A stretch of 14,035 nt of DNA from SYIM01 sp039800205 (GTDB lineage Bacteria > Pseudomonadota > Gammaproteobacteria > Burkholderiales > Burkholderiaceae_E). The position numbers and the translations under genes were made by a program. How positions within the stretch are numbered: the stretch's first letter is position 1; every line of letters starts with the position of its first letter. Where the stretch lies: the NCBI GenBank assembly GCA_039800205.1, contig JBDLRB010000026.1, positions 1 to 14,035 of the forward strand, in the 5' to 3' direction. This document shows positions 1-7,321 of the stretch, one piece after another. The notes under the pieces are model-generated. The model did no database searches. It was given only the letters and a program-made list of their open reading frames with translations, and was not told where the DNA came from.

Positions 1-1
1 G

Positions 2-973
2 ACCCAGTTTGAATTGGACGAGTTGACCTGTTTACTCGATTCAGGCTCTGACAGGATTGGTGCGCTGGATTTTCAGCAGTCCGCAACACAGTACGTGGCA
101 AGGCATATCGAGCACCCCACACTGGATGAGCTATTGAGCGCCGCCGAGAAAGTCGACCGAGGTGTCCCGCTCTCCCCCGAACTGGATCAGGCCTTGCTGC
201 ATGGCACTTCGCTGGGCGGTGCACGACCTAAGGTCTTGCTTGACGATGGCTCGCGCAAGTTCATCGCCAAATTTTCTTCGAGCAACGACCTCTACAGCAT
301 GGTCAAGGCAGAGTACATCGCCATGCGACTGGCCGATGAAGTGGGGCTCCATGTCGCGCCTGTGTTCTTGCGCAAAGCCCTGGGCAAGGATGTATTGCTG
401 GTTGATCGCTTTGACCGGATCGGATCTGACGGCCATTGGCAAAGACGTGCCATGGTCTCTGCGCTGACAATGCTCGAGCTCGATGAAATGATGGCTGCAT
501 ACGCCAGCTACGAAAAACTGGCAGAGATCATTCGTCACCGCTTCACGGACCCGAAGACGAGCTTGCGAGAATTGTTCTCTCGAATCGTCTTCAACATCTT
601 GTGTGGCAATACCGACGATCACGCTCGCAACCATGCTGCCTTTTGGGACGGACATCAGCTGACCTTGACGCCCGCCTACGACATTTGTCCGCAGTCTCGA
701 TCCGGTCAGCAGGCTTCGCAAGCCATGCTCATCCGTGGCATGGAGCGAACCAGTCAAGTGGGACTCTGTATTGCTGCCGCACCGGTGTTTCTGATCAACC
801 GGGAAGAGGCGATCCAGATCGTCAACCATCAGGTCAGGATCATCGAGAAAAAATGGCCAGTCATCTGTGAAGAGGCGGGCTTGAGCGAAGTCGACCAGTT
901 GCTGTTATGGCGACGCCAGTTTCTAAATCCATTCGCCTTTTTCAACGCCCCAAACGGCGTGCATGTTCCGTAA
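2..973 (+). CDS. HipA-family serine/threonine kinase toxin, 5' end cut by window
   Basis: HipA kinases are toxins of type II toxin-antitoxin systems; E. coli HipA phosphorylates glutamyl-tRNA synthetase. The reading frame is open to the left edge. The nearest in-window start is a TTG at 14, so the true start lies outside and about 100 N-terminal residues are missing compared with the usual 400-440. Numbered from that TTG, the visible part holds the glycine-rich loop GTSLGGARPK (64-73), a KFxxK-type lysine region (82-86), DRFDR (131-135), the catalytic loop NTDDHARNH (199-207) and the metal-binding PAYDI (220-224). All the key kinase residues appear intact. The C-terminal LWRRQFLNPFAF segment is typical of the family. 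A partner hipB would be expected just upstream, beyond the window. The gene looks less GC-rich than its neighbours, which would fit horizontal acquisition. The actual target is unknown. Confidence 0.9.
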   Translation, partial: TQFELDELTCLLDSGSDRIGALDFQQSATQYVARHIEHPTLDELLSAAEKVDRGVPLSPELDQALLHGTSLGGARPKVLLDDGSRKFIAKFSSSNDLYSMVKAEYIAMRLADEVGLHVAPVFLRKALGKDVLLVDRFDRIGSDGHWQRRAMVSALTMLELDEMMAAYASYEKLAEIIRHRFTDPKTSLRELFSRIVFNILCGNTDDHARNHAAFWDGHQLTLTPAYDICPQSRSGQQASQAMLIRGMERTSQVGLCIAAAPVFLINREEAIQIVNHQVRIIEKKWPVICEEAGLSEVDQLLLWRRQFLNPFAFFNAPNGVHVP

Positions 974-1068
974 TCGGGCTGACCTGGCCGGCTCGGTCGC
1001 CGCACAACGAACCGCACGGCCGACCCATGGGCCTGAACCGCTGCTGCCCGGCCTCACACCCCGAACCA

Positions 1069-1290
1069 AACGTCTCAGCGCTCGTCAGCGATCGAGTTTC
1101 GCAGCACACCGACGTGATCGGATTCATTCCCCGGCCCCTGGACGAGGCCGCAGCCGACGCGATCCGCATCGTGCCGGTCAAGGAGCCGCTGCCGAAGCTC
1201 CATATCCATGCGATCACACCGGCCAAGGCGATCCTGACGCCTGCTGCGCGCGCGCTGATGTCCGCCATCCGGGCGAGCGCCGGACGCTGA
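1069..1290 (+). pseudogene. C-terminal remnant of a LysR-type transcriptional regulator
   Basis: This 73-codon stretch ends in TGA and reads like the end of a LysR-type regulator's effector-binding domain. It has VSALVSDRVSQHTDVIGFIPRPL followed by a hydrophilic linker, then LHIHAITPAKAILTPAARAL before the stop; this 'ITPxxxxLTPAARAL' ending is common in the family. A complete LysR protein is about 300 residues, so roughly three quarters are missing, including the DNA-binding helix-turn-helix. The frame stays open upstream into the 3' end of the hipA gene, but those residues no longer resemble LysR. I see no plausible start codon or ribosome site. The 95 bases between the hipA stop and this remnant hold nothing I recognise. 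The remnant was probably left by an insertion or deletion involving the neighbouring HipA modules. It is unlikely to be functional. Confidence 0.68.
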
Positions 1291-1298
1291 AGCCGATG

Positions 1299-1327
1299 TT
1301 GCATTAATGATCAGCAAGGCTTACATT
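1299..1327 (+). promoter_or_regulatory. Candidate sigma-70 promoter of the hipBA operon
   Basis: An AT-rich island (about 1296-1350) stands out in GC-rich surroundings just ahead of hipB. TTGCAT (1299-1304) and TACATT (1322-1327) are separated by exactly 17 bases and could be -35 and -10 boxes, although the -35 matches consensus in only three positions. Transcription would start near 1334, giving a leader of about 25 bases with no clear Shine-Dalgarno sequence. Proposed from sequence only. Confidence 0.35.
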
Positions 1328-1348
1328 AAGGCAAATACTGTTAATCAT
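1304..1348 (+). promoter_or_regulatory. Candidate HipB operator region with repeated TTAA cores
   Basis: Three TTAA cores lie at 1304, 1326 and 1341. The outer two sit in near-identical octamers, TTAATGAT (1304-1311) and TTAATCAT (1341-1348), 37 bases apart. HipB proteins generally bind repeated operators over their own promoter, and these repeats overlap the candidate promoter. Autoregulation here is an inference; the repeats are short and could be chance in an AT-rich stretch. Confidence 0.3.
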
Positions 1349-1358
1349 CGCAAGCGCT

Positions 1359-1694
1359 ATGAGTGAGAAATCCGAAGCCACATTGCCGATCCCGGTGCGC
1401 CGTGCCCTCAAGAAGCTCGGCGCGGACATCCGCGACGCGCGCCGCCGTCGCAGAATCCCGACGGCGATCATGGCCGAACGCTCGCTTATCAGCCGCGTAA
1501 CGCTCAACAAGGTCGAGAAAGGCGATGCCAGCGTCAGCCTGGGCATCTACGCCACCGTGCTCTTTGTCCTGGGCATGACCGAGCGCTTGGCCGAGCTGGC
1601 TGACCCCAGGCACGACGCCATCGGCCTCAGCCTGGAAGACGAATGGCTGCCGCAGCGCATCCGGGGCCCGCGCAAGCCCAAGGGGCACGGCTGA
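1359..1694 (+). CDS. hipB: HipB-like XRE-family antitoxin/autorepressor
   Basis: This 111-residue protein has a Cro/C1-type (XRE) helix-turn-helix at about residues 18-75, with LGADIRDARRRRRIP, then SLISRVTLNKVEKGDASVSL covering the recognition helix and the turn after it, and a hydrophobic helix (YATVLFVLGM). The C-terminal tail (EDEWLPQRIRGPRKPKGHG) is basic and carries a tryptophan, a tail feature also seen in other HipB-like antitoxins. By analogy with HipB it should bind the following kinase, neutralise it and repress the operon. The ATG at 1359 is the only start that keeps the full domain. No strong ribosome site precedes it. Its TGA shares one base with the ATG of the following hipA (TGATG at 1692-1696), which implies translational coupling and supports a toxin-antitoxin pair. 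It is paired here with the downstream kinase, not with the truncated upstream one. Confidence 0.88.
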   Translation: MSEKSEATLPIPVRRALKKLGADIRDARRRRRIPTAIMAERSLISRVTLNKVEKGDASVSLGIYATVLFVLGMTERLAELADPRHDAIGLSLEDEWLPQRIRGPRKPKGHG

Positions 1695-2950
1695 TGGACC
1701 GCGAAGTGTTCGTCTTCATTGACCTTCAGGGGGAGCCGATCCTCGTCGGCCGGCTGTGGTCACGCATCCGCAAGGGCCGCGAGAGCGCGACCTTTGAGTA
1801 CGAACCGGCCTGGCTCGCGCATCCCGAACGCTTTGCACTGGAGCCCGCGTTGACGCTTGCGCCGGGTCCATTCCATACGCCACCTGAAAAAGCGCTCTTC
1901 GGTGCCATCGGTGATTCCGCACCCGACCGCTGGGGCCGTGTGCTCATGCGTCGCGCTGAACGCCGCCGCGCCGAGCGGGAAAGGCAGACGCCCCGCACGC
2001 TGTTTGAAGCGGATTTACTGCTGAGGGTGGACGACATGGCGCGTCAGGGGGCGTTGCGGTTCAAATCCGAGCCGGACGGGCCGTTTCTGGCTCCGGAAAA
2101 CGGCATGCGGATTCCGCCACTCATCGAGCTGCCCCGCCTGCTATACGCCGCCGAGCGGGTCGCCAACGAGGAAGAAGACGACGAAGACCTGCGGTTGCTG
2201 ATCGTGCCCGGCTCATCCCTGGGCGGTGCACGCCCCAAGGCGTCCGTCCGCGACCATGATGGCCACCTGGCGTTGGCCAAGTTCCCGCACAACCAGGACG
2301 ACGTCAATGTGGTCCTGTGGGAGGGCGTCGCCCTGTCCCTGGCCGAGAAGGCAGGGATCGCCGTGCCGAGTTGGCGCATCGAGACCATCGCCGGACAGCC
2401 CGTCGCCCTCATTCGCCGCTTCGACCGCGCCGGAGGTCTGCGCATCCCGTTTCTGTCTGCTATGCGCATGTTAGGCGCGAACGACAACGAACAACACTCC
2501 TACCTGGAGATCGCTGACGCGCTACGGCGGTACGGAGCCGCGACCAAGGACGATCTTGCTCAGCTCTGGCGGCGGATCATGTTCAGTGTCCTGATCTCCA
2601 ATACCGATGACCACCTGCGGAATCATGGATTCTTGTACGGCAGCCATGAAGGCTGGCGATTGTCGCCCGCCTACGACCTCAATCCAGTCCCCGCGGACAT
2701 TCGTCCGCGTGTCCTCTCAACGGCCATCGACATGGATGACCCAACAGCCTCCATCGAGTTGGCGCTTGGCACGGCCGATTACTACGGCCTCAAGCCCAAT
2801 GACGCGAAAGACATTGCCCGTCAGGTCGCGGGCGCTGTCGCCAATTGGCGAGGTAAAGCCGCTGAACTGGGCCTATCGGCACGCGAGATCGACCGCATGG
2901 CGTCAGCCTTCGAGCACGAGGACGCCAGAAAGGCGCTCGCGCTCGCGTAA
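1694..2950 (+). CDS. hipA: HipA-family serine/threonine kinase toxin (complete)
   Basis: This 418-residue protein has normal HipA length. The ATG at 1694 is preferred over an in-frame ATG at 1643, because the earlier one would add 17 non-homologous residues and lie deep inside hipB. The N-terminal domain (about 1-110) has the family's strand-rich start (VFVFIDLQGEPILVGRLW) and the FGAIGDSAPDRWGRVLM segment. The kinase domain shows GSSLGGARPK (173-182), where HipA enzymes carry the autophosphorylated serine loop. It continues with an ALAKF lysine region, IRRFDR, the catalytic loop NTDDHLRNH (293-301) and SPAYDL (314-319). All catalytic residues appear present, so the toxin is probably active unless bound by the upstream HipB. 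It shares only core motifs with the HipA at the left edge, so they are not recent duplicates. Its protein target cannot be deduced from the sequence. Confidence 0.93.
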   Translation: MDREVFVFIDLQGEPILVGRLWSRIRKGRESATFEYEPAWLAHPERFALEPALTLAPGPFHTPPEKALFGAIGDSAPDRWGRVLMRRAERRRAERERQTPRTLFEADLLLRVDDMARQGALRFKSEPDGPFLAPENGMRIPPLIELPRLLYAAERVANEEEDDEDLRLLIVPGSSLGGARPKASVRDHDGHLALAKFPHNQDDVNVVLWEGVALSLAEKAGIAVPSWRIETIAGQPVALIRRFDRAGGLRIPFLSAMRMLGANDNEQHSYLEIADALRRYGAATKDDLAQLWRRIMFSVLISNTDDHLRNHGFLYGSHEGWRLSPAYDLNPVPADIRPRVLSTAIDMDDPTASIELALGTADYYGLKPNDAKDIARQVAGAVANWRGKAAELGLSAREIDRMASAFEHEDARKALALA

Positions 2951-2989
2951 GCCGGGTTAAATCAGATTTTTCGATTCAATCGTCGGCTT
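2949..2989. terminator. Possible bidirectional terminator between convergent hipA and hydrolase genes
   Basis: AAGCCG (2949-2954) and CGGCTT (2984-2989) could pair around two small palindromes, AAATC-A-GATTT (2959-2969) and CGATT-C-AATCG (2972-2982). A run of five T's lies at 2967-2971. The structure covers both stop codons in the short gap between convergent genes. Arms are short and the loop is long, so it is only a weak candidate. Confidence 0.3.
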
Positions 2990-3677
2990 TGCGGGTCGCG
3001 CCCTGACTCAGGCGCGACGAGGCCTCGTCCACCGTCATGACATCGCCGAAATAGAGCGCGAAGTGCTCAAGGGTTGCACGATGCGCGGCCTCGTCGGCGG
3101 CGGAGGTGGCGTCGGCCAGCATCACCACGCCGTAGTCCATCATCATGGCATCGCGCGCGGTGGATTCGCAGCACACATTCGTCGCCGTCCCGGCGATCAG
3201 CAGCGTATCGATCGCATGCGCACGCAGCACGGCGTCCAGATCGGACGAGCCCGGAATCAGGGCGCTGTACATGATCTTGTCAACGATCGGATCGTCCGGA
3301 TGAAGATCGAGCCCTTCGAATAATTGATAGCCCGGGTGCGCCGGGTCCAGTAAGTGCAGACGCCGCTCGGCCCGCTCCGGGCTCAGCATCTGGCGATGAT
3401 GGCGGGACCAGCGCTCGCGCGCCCCGCGCGCGGTCGTACGCACCCACACCACCCGACCCCCCTGCGTTCGCAAGGCAGCCGCCATCGTATTGATGGCGGG
3501 CACCATCGCCGGCGCATTCGGGTTTTCGGCCGGAAAGCCCGGCGCGCAGAAATAATTCTGCATGTCAACGACGACCAACGCTGTCTGCGGAGCACGCAGC
3601 ACCGAATGCGCATGCAGACCCCCCTGACGGGCGATGATCCGGGCGGCCACCCGGCTGAGGTACTCCGCTGAATTCAT
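2976..3677 (-). CDS. Isochorismatase-fold cysteine hydrolase
   Basis: This 233-residue protein belongs to the isochorismatase-like (cysteine hydrolase) family, which includes nicotinamidases, N-carbamoylsarcosine amidase, biuret hydrolase and the ureidoacrylate amidohydrolase RutB. The catalytic triad is visible as D38 (ALVVVDMQNYF), K134 (VDKIMYSAL) and C169 in the nucleophile motif ATNVCCEST, preceded by the GTAT turn that forms the family's cis-peptide. A second cysteine follows directly at 170. The aromatic MQNYF and the ATNVCxESTxRDA context look closest to RutB-type amidases, but no other rut gene is nearby, so the substrate is left open. A GAGGG ribosome site lies about 7 bases before the ATG at 3677. 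The start is only 10 bases after the stop of the upstream ABC exporter, so the two are probably co-transcribed. Cytoplasmic; no signal peptide. Confidence 0.85.
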   Translation of the reverse strand: MNSAEYLSRVAARIIARQGGLHAHSVLRAPQTALVVVDMQNYFCAPGFPAENPNAPAMVPAINTMAAALRTQGGRVVWVRTTARGARERWSRHHRQMLSPERAERRLHLLDPAHPGYQLFEGLDLHPDDPIVDKIMYSALIPGSSDLDAVLRAHAIDTLLIAGTATNVCCESTARDAMMMDYGVVMLADATSAADEAAHRATLEHFALYFGDVMTVDEASSRLSQGATRKADD

Positions 3678-3687
3678 GGGTCATCCC

Positions 3688-5496
3688 TCATTCGACCTGC
3701 GCGGCCCACATCGACGCGTAAACGCCCCCCTGGGCCAGGAGTTCGGCATGGCGGCCGCGCTCGACGATTCGACCCGCCTGCATCACCAGAATCTGGTCGG
3801 CATCGACCACGGTGGACAGGCGGTGCGCGATCACCAGCGTCGTACGGCCCAGCGTGGCGCGGGCAAGCGCCTGCTGGATCGCCTGCTCGTTGTGGCTGTC
3901 CAGCGCCGAAGTCGCCTCATCGAGGATCAGGATGGGCGGGTTCTTCAGCAAGGTGCGGGCAATCGCTACCCGCTGCTTCTCGCCCCCGGAGAGCTTGAGG
4001 CCCCGCTCGCCGACCGGGCTCTGATAGCCGGCCGGCAGCGCGGCAACAAACTCATGCAACTGGGCCGCGCGCGCCGCCTGCTCGACCGCCTGATCGTCCG
4101 CGCTCGTCTCGCCATAGGCGATGTTGTATCGGATGGTGTCGTTGAAGAGCACGGTGTCCTGCGGCACGATGCCAATGGCCGCGCGCAGGCTCTGCTGAGT
4201 GAAATCGCGGATATCGCGCCCATCAATCAAGACACGGCCGCCAGTCACGTCATAAAAGCGAAAGAGCAGCCGTGCCAGCGTGGATTTACCCGCACCGCTT
4301 GGCCCCACCACGGCCGTTGTGGTGCCCGGCGCAATCTCGAAATCAAGCTGATGGAGAATCGGCCGGTTCGATTCGTAGTGAAAGCTCACGCCCTCGAACC
4401 GGACGGCCGGCCCGCCGGACAAAGCGAGCGTTGTGGCCTCAGGCCGGTCTGCAACCTCGCGCTCGGCCGACAGGAGCCTGAACATCTTTTCCATATCGGT
4501 GAGCGCCTGCTTGATCTCGCGATAGAGCACCCCCAGAAAATTCAGCGGGATGTAGAGCTGAATCATGAAAGCGTTGACCAGTACCAGATCGCCCAGCGAC
4601 ATCTCGCCCGCAATGACGCCTTCGGTCGCGCGCCACATCAGCAGCGTCACCGTCACGGCAATGATGACGGCCTGACCGAAATTGAGCAGCGCAAGCGAAG
4701 CCTGAGAGCGGATCGCAGCCTTCATTCGACGGCGCAATTCGTGGTCGTAGCGCTCGGCCTCAAACCTCTCGTTCCCGAAATATTTCACCGTCTCATAGTT
4801 GAGTAAGGCATCAATCGCTCGGGTGCTGGCACGCGAATCCTGTTCGTTGAGTTCACGTCGAAAATGGGTACGCCAGTCGGTGACTCGAATCGAATACCAG
4901 ACATAGAGCACCAGTGCGCAGAGTGCAATCAGCCCAAACGACAACTCGTACTGCCAGAGGAGATAGCCGATGACCAGTGACACTTCAATGATGGTCGGCA
5001 GGATGCTGTAGAGCGTGTACGAGATCAGGCTCGACACCCCCTGCGAGCCGCGCTCGATGTCTCGGGTCATGCCCCCCATCTGACGCTCCAGATGAAAGCG
5101 CAGCGACAGGTCCAGGAGGTGCTGAAAGACCGAGAGTGTGATGCTGCGTGTGGCCTCCTGGGTGACCCGCGAGAATACGATCTCGCGCAGCTCGGTGAAC
5201 ATCGACACGCTGAGCCGCAAAAGCCCGTAGCCGACCAGCAGCGCCACCGGCACCACCAGGAGCGCACGGGCATCACCCGCCGGGAGATTCATCGCATCGA
5301 CGATCGCCTTGAGAAGTAAAGGCACGCCCACATTGGCAAATTTGGCGGCAACCAGACAGCTCAGCGCAAAGACCACCCGCCAGCGCCAGGCCCACAGGTA
5401 AGGCAGCAGACGGCGAACCGTTTGCCAGTCACCGCGAACAGGGGGAGCGCCCGGCGCAGGGGCAGGACTCGGCGCAGCAGCGGCATGCGGACGCAT
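3688..5496 (-). CDS. ABC exporter, Atm1/ABCB7 type (fused membrane and ATPase domains)
   Basis: This 602-residue half-transporter has a six-helix membrane domain (about 30-340) and a C-terminal ATPase. The ATPase shows Walker A GPSGAGKST (398-406), signature LSGGEKQ (502-508), Walker B ILILDE (522-527) and the H-loop histidine 558. The membrane domain carries Atm1-group hallmarks: NYETVKYFGNERFEAE (233-248), LNFGQ (271-275, with N and Q near the positions that bind glutathione in bacterial Atm1) and IPLNFLGVLYREIKQALTDMEKMF. Known members export glutathione-linked sulfur or metal species and act as inner-membrane homodimers. I chose the ATG at 5496. An in-frame ATG at 5607 would add 37 residues overlapping the xdhC end and lacking family character. 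The N-terminus is proline/alanine-rich. It lies 40 bases after xdhC and 10 bases before the hydrolase gene, so a shared transcript is likely. The substrate is not determined by sequence. Confidence 0.92.
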   Translation of the reverse strand: MRPHAAAAPSPAPAPGAPPVRGDWQTVRRLLPYLWAWRWRVVFALSCLVAAKFANVGVPLLLKAIVDAMNLPAGDARALLVVPVALLVGYGLLRLSVSMFTELREIVFSRVTQEATRSITLSVFQHLLDLSLRFHLERQMGGMTRDIERGSQGVSSLISYTLYSILPTIIEVSLVIGYLLWQYELSFGLIALCALVLYVWYSIRVTDWRTHFRRELNEQDSRASTRAIDALLNYETVKYFGNERFEAERYDHELRRRMKAAIRSQASLALLNFGQAVIIAVTVTLLMWRATEGVIAGEMSLGDLVLVNAFMIQLYIPLNFLGVLYREIKQALTDMEKMFRLLSAEREVADRPEATTLALSGGPAVRFEGVSFHYESNRPILHQLDFEIAPGTTTAVVGPSGAGKSTLARLLFRFYDVTGGRVLIDGRDIRDFTQQSLRAAIGIVPQDTVLFNDTIRYNIAYGETSADDQAVEQAARAAQLHEFVAALPAGYQSPVGERGLKLSGGEKQRVAIARTLLKNPPILILDEATSALDSHNEQAIQQALARATLGRTTLVIAHRLSTVVDADQILVMQAGRIVERGRHAELLAQGGVYASMWAAQVE

Positions 5497-5536
5497 CAGT
5501 TGGGGTTCTCGCGAAGAAGGGAGCGGGGAAAACGGG

Positions 5537-6541
5537 TCACGCCGAGACGCGACATTCAGTGCTGGATGCGCTCCAGTCAGCCAATGGTCCGGACAAATCA
5601 ACGCCACGCCGAACCGCGATCATTTCGGCCGCAATCGCCAGGGCGATTTCCGGCGGGGTGAGCGCGCCAATCGACAAGCCCGCAGGCCCGCGCAGGCGGG
5701 CGACCTGCTCGGCGGAAAGATCGAACTCAAGCAAGCGGGCCCGACGCTTGTCATTGTTGCGCCGAGAGCCAATTGCTGCGATGTAGAAGGCAGGGGTCTT
5801 CAGGGCCTCGATCAAGGCGAGATCATCAAGCTTGGGATCATGCGTCAGACAGACCAGTGCACTCGAGGCGTCAAGCTGCATCGCGACCACCAGGTCGTCG
5901 GGCATTTGTTCGGACAGAACGATGCCCGGGCGCGTTTGCCAACCATGGCGGTACTCGGTGCGGGGGTCGCAGATCGTGACCTGAAAATCGAGCGCGACCG
6001 CCAGATCGGCGAGATAGGTCGACATCTGGCCTGCGCCAATGATCAGCAGGCGATGGCGGGGCCCGTGCACGGTCTGGAGCACCTGTGCCTCGAAGCCAAA
6101 TCGATCACCGGCCTGGGCGGTCCGCAAGGACACCTGACCGGTCTTCAGATCAAGGGTCCGGACGATGAGCTCATGCGCTTCGATCCGTGTGATCAGCTCG
6201 TCCAGCCGGGATGCATCAGACAGGGGCTCAAGCACGACCTGTACAGTGCCGCCGCACGGCAGCCCAAAGCGCTGTGCCTCTTCGGCGCTCTCGCCATAGG
6301 TCGTTGTCATCGGCAAATCCGAGACCAGCTCGCCGCCCCGGAGCCGCGCGATCAGGTCGTCCTCGATGCAGCCCCCCGACACCGAGCCGGCGACCTGGCC
6401 GTCGTCGCGAATGATCATCAGCGAGCCGAGCGGCCGCGGCGCAGAGCCCCAGGTACGAACCACCGTACCCAGCGTGACGCGGTGCCCGGCCCGTTGCCAG
6501 GCCAGGGCCGTGTGCAAGACTTCGTGATCGATGCCGCTCAT
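5537..6541 (-). CDS. xdhC: XdhC/CoxI-family molybdenum cofactor maturation protein
   Basis: XdhC-type proteins bind the molybdenum cofactor, aid its sulfuration and deliver it to xanthine-dehydrogenase-family enzymes in the cytoplasm. This 334-residue protein has the N-terminal XdhC/CoxI domain, with GTVVRTWGSAPRPLGS (25-40), the GSVSGGCIEDDL segment (52-63) and GLPCGGTVQVVLEP (93-106), including conserved cysteines 58 and 97. The C-terminal Rossmann-like XdhC domain has IIGAGQMSTYLADLA (167-181), AAIGSRRNNDKRRARL and the terminal GLSIGALTPPEIALAIAAEM signature. The ATG at 6541 has a GAGG ribosome site about 8 bases ahead. No xanthine dehydrogenase, aldehyde oxidase or CO dehydrogenase subunit gene is in the window, so the client enzyme must be elsewhere. 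The next gene is an Atm1-type exporter 40 bases downstream, a suggestive link between cofactor sulfuration and sulfur/glutathione export. Confidence 0.9.
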   Translation of the reverse strand: MSGIDHEVLHTALAWQRAGHRVTLGTVVRTWGSAPRPLGSLMIIRDDGQVAGSVSGGCIEDDLIARLRGGELVSDLPMTTTYGESAEEAQRFGLPCGGTVQVVLEPLSDASRLDELITRIEAHELIVRTLDLKTGQVSLRTAQAGDRFGFEAQVLQTVHGPRHRLLIIGAGQMSTYLADLAVALDFQVTICDPRTEYRHGWQTRPGIVLSEQMPDDLVVAMQLDASSALVCLTHDPKLDDLALIEALKTPAFYIAAIGSRRNNDKRRARLLEFDLSAEQVARLRGPAGLSIGALTPPEIALAIAAEMIAVRRGVDLSGPLADWSASSTECRVSA

Positions 6542-6636
6542 CGGGCGCCTCGCGAATGCTTGATTGCCCAGCCGGCCAGTTTGAATCCCAACACGATCTC
6601 TCCGACAGAACCGCCCGGCGTCCCTTGATCGCGCCG

Positions 6637-6651
6637 AGCTTGACTCAAGCT
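6637..6651. promoter_or_regulatory. Perfect 15-bp palindrome upstream of xdhC (possible operator)
   Basis: AGCTTGA-C-TCAAGCT is a perfect inverted repeat with 7-base arms and a single central base, about 96 bases before the xdhC start in the 215-base gap between hsp20 and xdhC. It could be a binding site for a dimeric regulator. The single-base centre makes it a poor RNA hairpin. I found no convincing -35/-10 pair around it and nothing else recognisable in this gap. Confidence 0.3.
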
Positions 6652-6757
6652 TTCAAGGATACGCCAAGTCATCGGCCGGACGGCGGGACACCCTGCCCGT
6701 GCAGTCGGTGCCCGACGGGCTGGAGACACCGCGCCGGGGCGCAGCATCCCTCACCCT

Positions 6758-7243
6758 TCACTCGATCGGAATCGGATGGCGGCGCGCCCGCTCGACCTTG
6801 GGCAAGTTGATGGTCAGGACGCCGTCCTTAAACTGGGCCTTGGCGTGTGCACCGTCGACCGCGGCAGGCAGCCCCACCGTACGGCTGAACGCACCTCGGG
6901 CGATCTCACAGCGCAGATAGTTGCCGGCGTCCTCCTGGTCCTCGTGCTGGACCTCGCCCTTGATCGTCACACTGTCCTCGCCCACCGAGATGTCGATGTC
7001 CTTCTTGTCGATACCGGGCACCTCGACGCGCAACTGGATGTCCTCCTCACGATCGAGCAGGTCGATCTTCGGCATCCGGCCTTCGCTCCAGTCGCTCTCC
7101 ATCGAGAGCGGCCAGTCGGCTCGCCAGGGTCTCAGCCACCCCCGTCGCGCGAGTAGTCGGTCAAACAGGCGATCCATTTCATCAAAAGGGGAGATCGAGC
7201 GAACCGGCGTCGGTTCCTTTACGGCAATGGCCTTGTCGTTCAT
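6758..7243 (-). CDS. Small heat-shock protein, Hsp20/alpha-crystallin family
   Basis: This ATP-independent holdase binds unfolding proteins and hands them to ATP-driven chaperones. The 161-residue protein has a charged N-terminal arm with SPFDEMDRLFDRLL (18-31) and an alpha-crystallin domain at about 57-150. The domain runs from MPKIDLLDREEDIQLRVEVPG to the hallmark GAFSRTVGLPAAVDGAHAKA and FKDGVLTINLPK. It ends with the IPI tail motif (158-160) that docks neighbouring subunits in the oligomer. A strong AGGAG ribosome site lies 7 bases before the ATG at 7243. It is 78 bases downstream of the groL paralogue on the same strand, so the two probably form a stress-responsive pair. No CIRCE or ROSE-like element was recognised. 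The family is certain; whether it equals IbpA is not. Confidence 0.95.
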   Translation of the reverse strand: MNDKAIAVKEPTPVRSISPFDEMDRLFDRLLARRGWLRPWRADWPLSMESDWSEGRMPKIDLLDREEDIQLRVEVPGIDKKDIDISVGEDSVTIKGEVQHEDQEDAGNYLRCEIARGAFSRTVGLPAAVDGAHAKAQFKDGVLTINLPKVERARRHPIPIE

Positions 7244-7321
7244 TTGTGAGCTCCTGAGGTTGAATGAGGGCGTGGGCTGAAGTGCTCCAGGCGATCATCA
7301 AGATGCCATGCCTTCGTCGGC

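Noticed and set aside
3634..4806. 390-codon open frame on the + strand
   Set aside because: It lies antisense to the Atm1-type exporter, has low-complexity arginine/glutamine-rich content and no recognisable domain. It is explained by GC-rich codon use in the real gene.
5840..6628. 262-codon open frame on the + strand
   Set aside because: Antisense to xdhC and lacking domain-like sequence, whereas xdhC itself shows clear family motifs.
6538..6747. 69-codon - strand open frame between hsp20 and xdhC
   Set aside because: It overlaps the xdhC start by a few bases but has no good ribosome site and no recognisable sequence; most likely chance in GC-rich DNA.
7244..7321. CIRCE or ROSE-type heat-shock control element in the groL-hsp20 gap
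   Set aside because: A partial AGTGCTC was seen but without the inverted partner of CIRCE, and no ROSE-like thermometer structure could be drawn.
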